In this document: positions 46,548 to 55,255 of the stretch, piece by piece
Layout of the letters: the number at the start of each line of letters is the position of its first letter
Position numbering within the stretch: the first letter of the stretch is position 1
Assembly: GCA_947459295.1 (NCBI GenBank)
Contig: CANHCY010000006.1
Location: forward strand, 17,678 to 81,677
Origin: Chitinophagaceae bacterium
GTDB lineage: Bacteria; Bacteroidota; Bacteroidia; Chitinophagales; Chitinophagaceae
DNA length: 64,000 nt
Direction of reading: 5' to 3'
Notes under the pieces: model-generated
What the model saw: only the letters and a program-made list of their open reading frames with translations
Database searches by the model: none
What the model was told of the DNA's origin: nothing
Made by a program: the position numbers and the translations under genes

Positions 46548-47846
46548 CTATTTTAAATCGGCGGTATTCACACGCGTTGGTGTGTCTTTACCACTTACAA
46601 TACCACGAGCACTTAGCGCAATGGCCTTGATAATTCTCGTCATATTATCTATATCGATTGTACCAATTTCATCGGTTGCTTTATGGTAGTATGGATCGGT
46701 ATCAATTTTAGTGGTAGAAATGGTATGCGCCGGAACACCAAGTCTAGCAAGGGTTGCATTGTCTGAACGGTAAAATAAATTTTGAGCAGGATACGGATCC
46801 GGGTAAAATGTAAAATCGGTGCCTTCTAAATTAGCTTGCAAAATTTTACCCATATCCGTTTTGTCATAACCTGTAATAAACGCCGAGTTTTTACCCCACT
46901 TACTTTCAGATCCAATCATTTCTAAATTAAACATGGCCATAACTTTAGCCGGATCCAATTGATTTGAAAAATAAGTAGCGCCAAAACCACCTACTTCCTC
47001 AGCGGTAAATGCAGCAAATACAAGTGTACGCTCGTTGTTGTTTACCGCTTTAAAATATTTTGCAAGTACCATCATAGCCGTGGTGCCAGCTGCATCGTCA
47101 TTCGCACCATTAAAAATTGAATCGGCAACTACATTACCATTTCTATCTTTACTAGTAATACCCAAATGATCGTAATGGCCACTAAAAATTACGATTTCGT
47201 CGGGTCTAGATTTTCCAGGTAGAACACCCACCACATTGGCAAGCGGCATTTCAGTAATTTCATGCTTGGCTTCAATGCTATAGCTAGTAGGGTTTGTAGC
47301 GCTCAATACAAAAATCACCGATTTATCCGATTTAAATAAATTAGACTTAAGGCGCGTTAATCCACTAAATGTTTTTGCAAAACTTGTATCCACAATAACA
47401 AGCGCATTCTTTTTTAAGCCAGCAAGTTTGCGCGCTTCACTCATTAAATTGGCAGTTTTACCGATGGTTATTTTTTCATAACCAGATGTTTCATTGATTG
47501 ATAGATTTGCTTGTGTTGTTACAACAACAATATCCTTTTTATCTAGTGCGGTACCGTCAAAACTTCCCGAAGTGCCTAAAAACTTGGTGCGCACCATTGC
47601 AAAAGATTGCAGGTAAGAACCACTATTATTCAATGTTTTAAGGCCGGTGGCTTTAAATTCGTCCGCAATAAATGCAGCTGCTTTTTCGATACCAGGGGTA
47701 AAAGTTCGGCGCCCCTGCATGTCATCTGCTGCAAGGATGGTTTCGATGCGTCTCACCTCTTTTTCTTTAATCAGTTTGTCAATGTTTTGCGACTGTGCGC
47801 TAAAGACAAGAAGCAAACCAACAACTAGGATATTTATTTTTTTCAT
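46548..47846 (-). CDS. M28-family metallopeptidase, exported
   Basis: A 432-residue di-zinc aminopeptidase-like protein. The start at 47846 (MKKINILVVGLLLVFSAQSQ) opens a signal peptide, so the enzyme is periplasmic or secreted. Metal and catalytic positions: His and Asp in FSGHYDHLG, Asp in GANDDAAGTTAMM, the Glu-Glu pair in FTAEEVGGFGA, a Glu in FNLEMIGS, and the terminal His in PAHTISTT. The N-terminal 200 residues contain a PA-like inserted region, as in many M28 members. Possible substrates are peptides with a free N-terminus. It is next to the LytS/LytTR pair on the same strand, but a 62-base gap separates them. Confidence 0.92.
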   Translation of the reverse strand: MKKINILVVGLLLVFSAQSQNIDKLIKEKEVRRIETILAADDMQGRRTFTPGIEKAAAFIADEFKATGLKTLNNSGSYLQSFAMVRTKFLGTSGSFDGTALDKKDIVVVTTQANLSINETSGYEKITIGKTANLMSEARKLAGLKKNALVIVDTSFAKTFSGLTRLKSNLFKSDKSVIFVLSATNPTSYSIEAKHEITEMPLANVVGVLPGKSRPDEIVIFSGHYDHLGITSKDRNGNVVADSIFNGANDDAAGTTAMMVLAKYFKAVNNNERTLVFAAFTAEEVGGFGATYFSNQLDPAKVMAMFNLEMIGSESKWGKNSAFITGYDKTDMGKILQANLEGTDFTFYPDPYPAQNLFYRSDNATLARLGVPAHTISTTKIDTDPYYHKATDEIGTIDIDNMTRIIKAIALSARGIVSGKDTPTRVNTADLK

Positions 47847-47908
47847 GCGTACCATTTGATTGAATTTTATTTTGGAGCCAACTAAAATACGGTTAATTAT
47901 TTAGATGA

Positions 47909-48640
47909 CTATAAGCTCATCATTTCTTTAAACTTAACGGTTTGACGTCTACTCACTTCAATTTTTTCGCCACCCTTTAATTCTACAATGAGTCCGCCAT
48001 TAAAGTAAGGTTCAATTTTGTCAATCCAACGAAGGTTGATGATATGCTTGCGATTGGCTCTAAAAAACATGCGTTCGTCGAGGCGCTCTTCAAGCGCATT
48101 TAAAGACTTTAATATCAGCGGCTTATTGCCATCAAAAAATACTTTGGCATAGTTGCCTACGCTCTCAAAAAGCCTAATTTCACCCAGTTTCACAAACCAA
48201 CAACGCTCCCCATCTTTCACAAATACTTGGTCAATTTCTGTTAATGGACCCCTATTGTTACCATGAAAACCAACCTGCTCTTTAAAGAGTTCGGCTTGTA
48301 ATTTTTGTATGGCATCCGACAGGCGCTTAGGCTCAATTGGCTTTAATAAATAATCAAGGGCATTTACTTCAAATGCTTTGATGGCATAATCGTCATAAGC
48401 AGTGGTAAAAATTACTTTGGGCGCACGCTCTACTTCTGCTAGTAAATCAAATCCTGTTTTTCCGGGCATCTGAATGTCTAAAAAAATAAGATCGGGATTG
48501 TGCTGTTCAATTTTTTCAATGCCTTCATCTACGTTTGACGCTTCATCTAGCACTTCAATATCGGAATGATCCAATAATAATTTTTTTAGTTCATTACGCG
48601 CTAATCTTTCGTCATCAATAATAATTGCTTTAATGGCCAT
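47909..48640 (-). CDS. LytTR-family DNA-binding response regulator
   Basis: A 243-residue response regulator. The receiver domain (residues 1-120) has the acidic pair Asp9-Asp10, the phospho-acceptor Asp55 in LIFLDIQMPG, the Thr in IFTTAYDDY and the Lys in YLLKPIEPKRL. The C-terminal LytTR DNA-binding domain (about 140-243) contains FVKDGERCWFVKLGEI, NYAKVFFDG, LEERLDERMFFRANRKHIIN and a basic end. It follows its sensor kinase gene by 17 bases. Target genes are not evident from the window. Confidence 0.95.
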   Translation of the reverse strand: MAIKAIIIDDERLARNELKKLLLDHSDIEVLDEASNVDEGIEKIEQHNPDLIFLDIQMPGKTGFDLLAEVERAPKVIFTTAYDDYAIKAFEVNALDYLLKPIEPKRLSDAIQKLQAELFKEQVGFHGNNRGPLTEIDQVFVKDGERCWFVKLGEIRLFESVGNYAKVFFDGNKPLILKSLNALEERLDERMFFRANRKHIINLRWIDKIEPYFNGGLIVELKGGEKIEVSRRQTVKFKEMMSL

Positions 48641-48657
48641 ATTAGGTACTGTTAAAA

Positions 48658-49719
48658 TTATTTATTATTTGAAGCTAAAGGAAGTCTTACAACCGCCTCT
48701 ACCATATGATCATTTGTATTTTGAATCGAAAACTCTGCTTCATTTCCAAAAAGTAAACCGAGTCTATTTTTGGTACTACTAATGCCAAAACCACTGTTGT
48801 TAATATCCAATTCGCCGTCTAAAGCACCCGTATTTTTAATAATAATTTGATGGTGCTTATTTTTAAAGTCAGACCATATTTCAACAACGCCACCTTCTCG
48901 TTGCTTACCAATACCATGCTTGATGGCGTTTTCAACAAGGGTTTGAAGCATCATGGGCGGCACGGGCTGATCAAGCGTGTCTTCATCAATATGGTATACT
49001 ACTTGTAACCTACTTTCAAACCTAATAGACTCCAGCGCTAAATAATCTTTTACTATTGAAAGCTCTTTTTCGAGCGTTACTGTTTCAAGTTTTTCGGCCT
49101 GCATACTGCTGCGTAAAATATTACTAAGCTCTGTGATTGCTGTTCTAGCACGTTCTGGATTTTCATCCACAAGGGCTCTAATACTATTCAGTGCATTAAA
49201 AATAAAGTGCGGATTGATATGCGCTTTAATGGTTTTTAATTCAAGCTCTTTTACAAGTGTTTCAAGTCTTACTTTTTGAATTTCATTCATTCGGCCTAAC
49301 TGAACATAATGCCATACATAATAAATACATACCCAAATAAATATCATGGGCGAATCAAAAATTAAATTAGAAAAGAAACGGGTGCTTACAGAGAATTTAA
49401 TTTTAGGATCATATAAGCCAACCCACTCCACAATAGCACTATTGGTTAAGCTATAAAAAACAACAACGCTAAAAAAGAGAACGACCAGGAGCCACCATTT
49501 CTGAAAAGGGAACGGAGGCCTTAACTTAAATGCAACAATAAGGGTTCTAAATAAATGGGTAAATAAGATGCCTGAAACAATGGTAATACCCAGTCTAGGA
49601 TAAAAAATGGGATTGGGCTTGCTATTAAAGATATAGGCGAAAAAAATCATGGTTAACCCATAGGAAAACCACCCACCCACCTGACACCACCAATAAATAT
49701 GGTTATTTCTTCTAGACAT
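48658..49719 (-). CDS. Sensor histidine kinase, LytS/YehU type (His_kinase family)
   Basis: A 353-residue membrane sensor kinase. Four membrane helices occupy about the first 130 residues; a linker coiled coil (MNEIQKVRLETLVKELELK) leads to the His_kinase domain with phospho-acceptor His171 in HINPHFIFNALNSIRALV, and the HATPase_c domain has LVENAIKHGI and the GxGxxN-type NNSGFGISSTKNRL. The ATG at 49719 (MSRRNNHIYWW) is supported by the TATATTTG element just upstream; a longer reading from 49776 would include that element. It is a typical partner for the LytTR regulator downstream. The signal sensed is unknown. Confidence 0.94.
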   Translation of the reverse strand: MSRRNNHIYWWCQVGGWFSYGLTMIFFAYIFNSKPNPIFYPRLGITIVSGILFTHLFRTLIVAFKLRPPFPFQKWWLLVVLFFSVVVFYSLTNSAIVEWVGLYDPKIKFSVSTRFFSNLIFDSPMIFIWVCIYYVWHYVQLGRMNEIQKVRLETLVKELELKTIKAHINPHFIFNALNSIRALVDENPERARTAITELSNILRSSMQAEKLETVTLEKELSIVKDYLALESIRFESRLQVVYHIDEDTLDQPVPPMMLQTLVENAIKHGIGKQREGGVVEIWSDFKNKHHQIIIKNTGALDGELDINNSGFGISSTKNRLGLLFGNEAEFSIQNTNDHMVEAVVRLPLASNNK

Positions 49720-49724
49720 AGCTA

Positions 49725-49732
49725 CAAATATA
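49725..49732 (-). promoter_or_regulatory. Bacteroidota -7 promoter element for the LytS-type kinase
   Basis: The minus strand reads TATATTTG, an exact TAnnTTTG, ending five bases before the ATG at 49719. The transcript would be leaderless or have a leader of a few bases. Confidence 0.6.
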
Positions 49733-49909
49733 AAAATTAAGCACCCCAAAAGGGGTAAATTAGGGAAGAAAGGCAAAAACCAACCTTGGTTGGCATAAAA
49801 TAAAGTGAAGAAGGGGTGAACCTTTGTTTTTGTGTGATGTTTCTATTGTAAGAAAGGTGTTTTGCTTCACACGAAATACCTATTTTTACAACCTAAACTA
49901 ACTTTTTGC

Positions 49910-51832
49910 ATGGAAATAAGGCCAGGAGCACTTCTAGGGAACATTAATAACCCAGATGACCTCAAAAAGATCCCCAAAGATCAATTGCATCAAGTTTGCA
50001 ATGAATTACGCCAATACATTATTGATATTGTGAGTGTGCACGGCGGGCATTTTGCTGCCAGCCTTGGTGTGGTTGAATTAAGCGTAGCGCTTCATTATAT
50101 TTATAACACCCCTTATGATCAGCTTGTTTGGGACGTAGGCCATCAGGCGTATGGTCACAAGATTTTAACGGGACGTAGAGATCAGTTTGTTACCAACAGA
50201 AAATATAAAGGACTAAGTGGATTTCCGAAAAGATCAGAAAGCGAGTACGATACTTTTGGTGTAGGCCACTCTTCTACATCTATTTCTGCAGCACTAGGGA
50301 TGGCGATGGCTGCGAAATACAAAGGTGAAAATAGAAAATCAATTGCAGTAATAGGTGATGGTTCCATGACCGCTGGCATGGCTTTTGAAGCAATGAACCA
50401 TGCGGGTGTTGCAGATAGTGACGTGCTGATTATTTTAAATGACAACTGCATGAGCATCGATCCAAATGTGGGTGCTTTAAAAGAATACTTAACAGATATT
50501 GCCACCTCTCCAACTTACAATAAAGTAAGAGATGAAATTTGGAACCTACTTGGTAAAATGCCTGTCGGAAAATCTACTTCAAGATCACTCGCTTCAAAAT
50601 TAGAAGCCAGCGTAAAAGGCATGGTAAACAAGAGCAGCAACCTTTTCGAAGCTTTACAACTCCGTTATTTTGGCCCTATCGATGGTCATAATATTACCAA
50701 CCTTGTAGATACCCTCAAAGATTTAAGAGATATTCCTGGTCCTAAATTATTACACGTTATTACTACAAAAGGTAAGGGTTACGAACTTGCAGAAAAAGAC
50801 CAAACAAAATGGCATGCACCCGGACTGTTTGATAAATTAACCGGCGAGATCATCAAGAAAAAAATTGACACGCCACAAGCACCAAAATACCAAGACGTAT
50901 TTGGTCATACACTTGTAGAACTTGCAAAAGCAAACCCATTAATCATGGGTGTGACTCCAGCAATGCCAAGTGGATCTTCTTTAAAGTTTATGATGGATAC
51001 CATGCCGGACCGTGCGTTTGACGTAGGTATTTGTGAGCAGCATGCTGTTACACTTAGTGCAGGTTTAGCCACACAAGGCATGCGCGTGTTTTGTAATATT
51101 TATTCTTCATTCATGCAGCGCGCTTTTGACCAGGTTGTACATGATGTTGCGATACAAAAATTACCGGTGGTACTTTGTTTAGACAGAGCTGGACTTGTAG
51201 GTGAAGATGGCCCTACACATCATGGCTGTTACGATATATCCTATTTACGTTGTATCCCTAATTTAATTGTGAGTGCTCCAATGAACGAGCAGGAGCTACG
51301 CAACCTCATGTATACCGCGCAACTTGATAGCACTGGCTTACCATTTGTAATTAGGTACCCAAGAGGTGAAGGTGTCATGCCGGAATGGAAAACACCATTA
51401 GCGCCGATTGAAATTGGCAAGGGTCGTAAAATTAAAGATGGAAAAGAGGTAGCCATTTTAAGTTTTGGTCATCCAGGAAATTTTGCAACAACAGCGATTA
51501 GAAATTTACGTTCAGAAGGTATTGATCCTGCGCATTACGATATCAGATTTGTTAAGCCACTAGACGAAGCGTTACTGCACGAAGTATTTAGCAACTATTC
51601 AAAAATTGTTACCGTCGAAGACGGCACCGTAGTAGGTGGTTTTGGATCTGCGATACTAGAATTCATGAATGCGAATGGCTATAAAGCGGACGTTACTATT
51701 TTAGGTATTCCGGATAGACTTGTAGAGCATGGTACACTCAAAGAATTGCATAGCGAATGTGCGTATGACGCAGCAGGAATTGAAGCAGCTGTAAAACAAA
51801 TCGTTACTAAAAAAGCGTTACAAACTGTATAA
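49910..51832 (+). CDS. dxs: 1-deoxy-D-xylulose-5-phosphate synthase
   Basis: Dxs condenses pyruvate and glyceraldehyde-3-phosphate to DXP, the entry to the MEP isoprenoid pathway. The 640-residue thiamine-diphosphate enzyme has GGHFAASLGVVELSVALHY, VWDVGHQAYGHKILTGR, SGFPKRSESEYDTFGVGHSS split over residues 100-120, the ThDP motif GDGSMTAGMAFEAMN, and in the second half CEQHAVTLSAGLATQG and DRAGLVGEDGPTHHG. Normal length is 620-640. The ATG at 49910 is preferred over an in-frame codon 48 bases upstream. It is convergent with scpA, with four bases between the stops. It provides precursors for the polyprenyl substrate used by the GGGPS-family protein. Confidence 0.97.
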   Translation: MEIRPGALLGNINNPDDLKKIPKDQLHQVCNELRQYIIDIVSVHGGHFAASLGVVELSVALHYIYNTPYDQLVWDVGHQAYGHKILTGRRDQFVTNRKYKGLSGFPKRSESEYDTFGVGHSSTSISAALGMAMAAKYKGENRKSIAVIGDGSMTAGMAFEAMNHAGVADSDVLIILNDNCMSIDPNVGALKEYLTDIATSPTYNKVRDEIWNLLGKMPVGKSTSRSLASKLEASVKGMVNKSSNLFEALQLRYFGPIDGHNITNLVDTLKDLRDIPGPKLLHVITTKGKGYELAEKDQTKWHAPGLFDKLTGEIIKKKIDTPQAPKYQDVFGHTLVELAKANPLIMGVTPAMPSGSSLKFMMDTMPDRAFDVGICEQHAVTLSAGLATQGMRVFCNIYSSFMQRAFDQVVHDVAIQKLPVVLCLDRAGLVGEDGPTHHGCYDISYLRCIPNLIVSAPMNEQELRNLMYTAQLDSTGLPFVIRYPRGEGVMPEWKTPLAPIEIGKGRKIKDGKEVAILSFGHPGNFATTAIRNLRSEGIDPAHYDIRFVKPLDEALLHEVFSNYSKIVTVEDGTVVGGFGSAILEFMNANGYKADVTILGIPDRLVEHGTLKELHSECAYDAAGIEAAVKQIVTKKALQTV

Positions 51833-51836
51833 ACAA

Positions 51837-52670
51837 TTACTCCATTTCTAATGGAACGTCATTATCGGTAAAACTACTTGGAAGGTCTTCATCTGTAAGA
51901 CCTTCTTCTTTTAGTTCCGCTTCGCGGTTGTCATTCCATTCGATAATAAAGTTGTTCATACCCTCTCCCACAAGGAGTTTCATGTATTTTTGCTGGGTTA
52001 ATTCGAGGGTCGATAAAAACAGGAATAAAGCGTGAACGCGGTCGTTACAAATTTCAAATACTTTTTCAAAAGCAACTGTTTTTTCACCGCGCACAAAATC
52101 CAACATATAATCTCTACTGCCTTCCATGGTGTAATTGTAACGTACCACGGTGTGCACCGGTTTGTTTTGACGGTCATGCACACGCTGCATTACTTTTTCA
52201 AAAGCTTTCATCAGCTTGAACATGGTGATGTTCTGAATTTCAGTTCCTTCAGATGCATCTTCTCCAATAGAAATAAGTTCCTTTTGAAGGTTACCACGCT
52301 TTACCATCAGCATACGCACGGCTTCCATTTCCGCCATCTGAACAGAGGCCTCTTTAAAGCGCTTATATTCTAATATTTTGTCAATGAGTTCTTGGCGTGG
52401 ATCAATTTCATTACCTGCAGCATCTATTTCCTTGCGCGGCAGCAGTAACCTTGCCTTGATACGCATTAGGGTAGAAACAAATAAAATAAACTCACTAGAG
52501 AGTTCAATATTTAATTTTTCTCCTTGGTGAATGAACTCCAAGAAGTCTTTAATAATTCTAGTAATCGGGATATTGTAAATATCCAGCTCGTCTCTTTCTA
52601 TAAAAAACAACAATAGGTCAAATGGACCTTCAAACTGATCTAACTTAATTTGATAATTTGGAACATTCAC
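51837..52670 (-). CDS. scpA: Segregation and condensation protein A
   Basis: ScpA is the kleisin subunit that bridges SMC heads in the bacterial condensin. The 277-residue protein begins YQIKLDQFEGPFDLLLFFIERD, the typical ScpA N-terminal motif that contacts SMC, and has the winged-helix C-terminal region with LFLFLSTLELTQQKYMKLL. The start is a GTG at 52670: the only other upstream in-frame codons run into a stop, and the first ATG nearby is in another frame. ScpB and SMC are not in the window. A near-match -7 element (TTTCTTTG) lies just upstream. Confidence 0.94.
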   Translation of the reverse strand: MNVPNYQIKLDQFEGPFDLLLFFIERDELDIYNIPITRIIKDFLEFIHQGEKLNIELSSEFILFVSTLMRIKARLLLPRKEIDAAGNEIDPRQELIDKILEYKRFKEASVQMAEMEAVRMLMVKRGNLQKELISIGEDASEGTEIQNITMFKLMKAFEKVMQRVHDRQNKPVHTVVRYNYTMEGSRDYMLDFVRGEKTVAFEKVFEICNDRVHALFLFLSTLELTQQKYMKLLVGEGMNNFIIEWNDNREAELKEEGLTDEDLPSSFTDNDVPLEME

Positions 52671-52827
52671 AGCTTCACACTTTTGCTACAAAGAAAACCC
52701 CTTCGGCCCTCAAATGCGCAGATTGAGGCCAAAATTTATCCACTTTAGTGCCTTTAGGGGCTATAAATTGTTAGAAAAGGGGCTGTTATTAGGTTCTAAA
52801 TCGGGAACTTCGCCAAAATTCAATGCC

Positions 52828-53715
52828 GTGCGTGATAAGATCATTAATTGGGTGCTATTTATTATTTTGTCGATTATTTGGGGCAGCTCGTTTATGCTTA
52901 TGAAGGTAGGCATGAAAGAAGGCGGATCTTTCACTTTAAGTCCCTATCAAGTAGCTTCCCTGCGTATGATTTTTTCGGGTCTGGTGCTCTTGCCATTTTG
53001 CTATTCGGCACTCAAGCAAATTCCTACAAACAAACTTTTTGTGGTAGTGCTTTCTGGGGTGATGGGCAGTTTTATTCCAGCTTATTTATTTTGTATTGCA
53101 GAAACAAAAATTGATAGCGCACTTGCCGGTATTTTAAATGCACTCACGCCACTTTTTACCATCATTGTAGGTATTGCATTTTTTAACTTAAAATCAAGCA
53201 AACAAAAAATTATTGGAATACTACTTGGCTTTGCAGGGCTCATACTTTCAGTAATAGCTGGCAAAACACTTCATTTTGAAAATTTTTCTTATAGCTTTTT
53301 TGTAGTGCTTGCTACTATTTTTTATGGACTCAATGTAAACATGGTAGGAAGCCAAATGCAAAAAGTGAGTGCTATAAATATCGCATCTGTTGCTTTTTGT
53401 TTTACTATGATTCCGGCAGGCATCATACTATTTAGTACTGGATATTTTAATTATGATTTTTCTAACCAAGCGCTGATAGAAGCAAGCATAGCGGGCGGTA
53501 CACTAGGTGTGATCAATACTTCCATTGCCTCTATTTTGTTTTATGTGCTTGTAAAAAGAGCAGGTATTATTTTTGCTTCTACCGTAACCTATGCCATTCC
53601 ATTTATTTCGCTTGCAATTGGCCTATACTACAACGAGCCCATCCATCCGTTAAGACTTGTTGGGCTCGGTATTATTTTATGCGGCGTTTATATTGTAAAC
53701 AAGCAAAAGAAATAA
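52828..53715 (+). CDS. EamA/DMT-family transporter
   Basis: A 295-residue drug/metabolite transporter-type permease with ten membrane helices in two EamA repeats. WVLFIILSIIWGSSFMLMKVG at the N-terminus (quoted in part) is the usual EamA opening, and SALAGILNALTPLFTIIVG marks the end of the first repeat. The reading frame is open to 52714, but the extra 38 residues are polar and unlike the family, so the GTG at 52828 is the better start. The exported substrate (amino acid, cofactor or other) cannot be told. It converges with frr, seven bases apart. Confidence 0.88.
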   Translation: MRDKIINWVLFIILSIIWGSSFMLMKVGMKEGGSFTLSPYQVASLRMIFSGLVLLPFCYSALKQIPTNKLFVVVLSGVMGSFIPAYLFCIAETKIDSALAGILNALTPLFTIIVGIAFFNLKSSKQKIIGILLGFAGLILSVIAGKTLHFENFSYSFFVVLATIFYGLNVNMVGSQMQKVSAINIASVAFCFTMIPAGIILFSTGYFNYDFSNQALIEASIAGGTLGVINTSIASILFYVLVKRAGIIFASTVTYAIPFISLAIGLYYNEPIHPLRLVGLGIILCGVYIVNKQKK

Positions 53716-53722
53716 GCGCATT

Positions 53723-54286
53723 TTATATCGCCATCATTTCTTTTTCTTTCGCAGCTAAATGCTTTTCTACAAGTGCAATAAATTTATCGGTAATATCCTG
53801 AATTACTTTTTCGGCATCTTTTGCCGCGTCTTCACTGAGGCCGTCTTTTTGTAATTTTTTGATTTGCTCAATGGCGTCGCGTCTAATATTGCGGATAGCC
53901 ACTTTTGATTGCTCTCCTTCACCAGCGGCTCTTTTTACAAATTCTTTTCTGCGCTCTTCGGTAAGAGGAGGCATAAAGAGTCTGATTAGAACGCCATCAT
54001 TTTGAGGTGTTACCCCAATATTTGCCATCATAATGGCTCTTTCGATAGGCGCAAGCATATTCTTTTCCCAAGGCTGAATGCTAATGGTTCTAACGTCTAG
54101 TACACTAATATTGGCCACTTGGTTAATAGGCGTTGGTGCGCCATAATAATCGGCCATAATACCATCAAGCATGGTAGGGCTCGCTTTTCCAGCTCTAATT
54201 TTGGTTAATTCTAGCTCTAAGTGGCTTATTGCCTTATTCATAGAATCTTCGGTATCCACCGTTATTAGGTCAAGTTCTTCAGACAT
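53723..54286 (-). CDS. frr: Ribosome-recycling factor
   Basis: RRF splits the post-termination ribosome with EF-G. The 187-residue protein is the normal size, with the three-helix bundle signatures LTKIRAGKASPTMLDGI (helix 1), the small domain YYGAPTPINQVANISVLD and RTISIQPW, and the long C-terminal helices with PPLTEERRKEFVKRAAGEGE. It is likely transcribed from the TAGTTTTG element upstream. Confidence 0.97.
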   Translation of the reverse strand: MSEELDLITVDTEDSMNKAISHLELELTKIRAGKASPTMLDGIMADYYGAPTPINQVANISVLDVRTISIQPWEKNMLAPIERAIMMANIGVTPQNDGVLIRLFMPPLTEERRKEFVKRAAGEGEQSKVAIRNIRRDAIEQIKKLQKDGLSEDAAKDAEKVIQDITDKFIALVEKHLAAKEKEMMAI

Positions 54287-54304
54287 GATGTATTAATTTG
54301 AAGG

Positions 54305-54312
54305 CAAAACTA
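54305..54312 (-). promoter_or_regulatory. Bacteroidota -7 promoter element for frr
   Basis: The minus strand reads TAGTTTTG, an exact TAnnTTTG match, 18 bases before the frr start at 54286. Confidence 0.55.
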
Positions 54313-54389
54313 ATAAATAGTACCGAAAGCATCATTTTTCATACAAGAATTGGAATTTGAATTTTATCTTCGCTGCAAATAATCAAATT

Positions 54390-55232
54390 ATGGCGTCTAT
54401 TCAAACCCTAAAAGATACGGCTACTCAAGTTAGAAGAGATATTGTTAGAATGGTGCATGGAGTTCAGAGTGGACATCCGGGTGGATCTCTCGGTTGTACC
54501 GATTTTTTAACGGCGCTATATTTTCATACCTTAGATCATAACCCTGCATTTTCTATGGATGGAAAGGGCGAAGACTTATTTTTCTTATCCAACGGACATA
54601 TTTCACCGGTATTTTATTCAGTGCTTGCAAGATCAGGCTATTTTGAAGTGAGTGAGCTTGGTACTTTTAGAAAATTAAATACCCGTTTACAGGGGCACCC
54701 TACCACACACGAGCATTTACCAGGTGTAAGAATTGCAAGTGGCTCTTTAGGACAAGGCATGAGTGTTGCCATTGGCGCAGCGCTTTCTAAAAAAATTAAT
54801 GGTGATTCAAAGCTTGTGTATTGTTTACATGGCGATGGCGAATTACAAGAAGGACAAATTTGGGAATCAGTGATGTTTGCTGCGCATAACAATTGCGATA
54901 ATTTAATTGCAACCATCGATGTTAATGGTCAACAAATTGATGGCCCTACCAAAAAAGTAATGAACCTTGACAGTTTACGTGCCAAATTTGAAGCATTTAA
55001 CTGGACCGTAATTGATATGGATGGTAACAATATGGAAGACGTTGTTGCAACACTTGATAAAGCTAAATCTTTAACGGGTCAAGGTAAACCTATCTGTATT
55101 TTAATGAAAACAGAAATGGGTAAAGGCATTAGTTTTATGGAAGGAACGCACGAGTGGCATGGAATTGCACCAAACGATGCACAACTTGCTGATGCACTTT
55201 CTCAATTACCAGAAACCTTGGGTGATTACTAA
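54390..55232 (+). CDS. Transketolase, N-terminal (ThDP/PP-domain) subunit
   Basis: A 280-residue protein equal to the first half of transketolase. It contains GVQSGHPGGSLGCTDFLTALYF, RLQGHPTTHEHLPGVRIASG split around residues 95-115, the thiamine-diphosphate motif GDGELQEGQIWESVMFAAHN, and the end piece KGKGISFMEG-like MGKGISFMEGTHEWHG. The start at 54390 is chosen over an in-frame ATG 33 bases upstream that would include the near-match promoter element TATCTTCG. Split transketolases in Bacteroidota usually have the C-terminal subunit immediately downstream; here a convergent gene occurs instead, so the partner must be elsewhere. Confidence 0.93.
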   Translation: MASIQTLKDTATQVRRDIVRMVHGVQSGHPGGSLGCTDFLTALYFHTLDHNPAFSMDGKGEDLFFLSNGHISPVFYSVLARSGYFEVSELGTFRKLNTRLQGHPTTHEHLPGVRIASGSLGQGMSVAIGAALSKKINGDSKLVYCLHGDGELQEGQIWESVMFAAHNNCDNLIATIDVNGQQIDGPTKKVMNLDSLRAKFEAFNWTVIDMDGNNMEDVVATLDKAKSLTGQGKPICILMKTEMGKGISFMEGTHEWHGIAPNDAQLADALSQLPETLGDY

Positions 55233-55252
55233 TGTAGCGCCGCTACATTAGT
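55228..55252. terminator. Hairpin overlapping the transketolase-subunit stop codon
   Basis: ACTAATGTAGCG at 55228-55239 is the exact reverse complement of 55241-55252, a 12-base perfect stem around a single centre base. It includes the transketolase stop codon (55230-55232) and ends three bases before the convergent LolE-like gene stop. Five T residues occur at 55261-55265 on the plus strand. It could end transcription from both sides or act as a site for a protein. Confidence 0.5.
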
Positions 55253-55255
55253 CTG

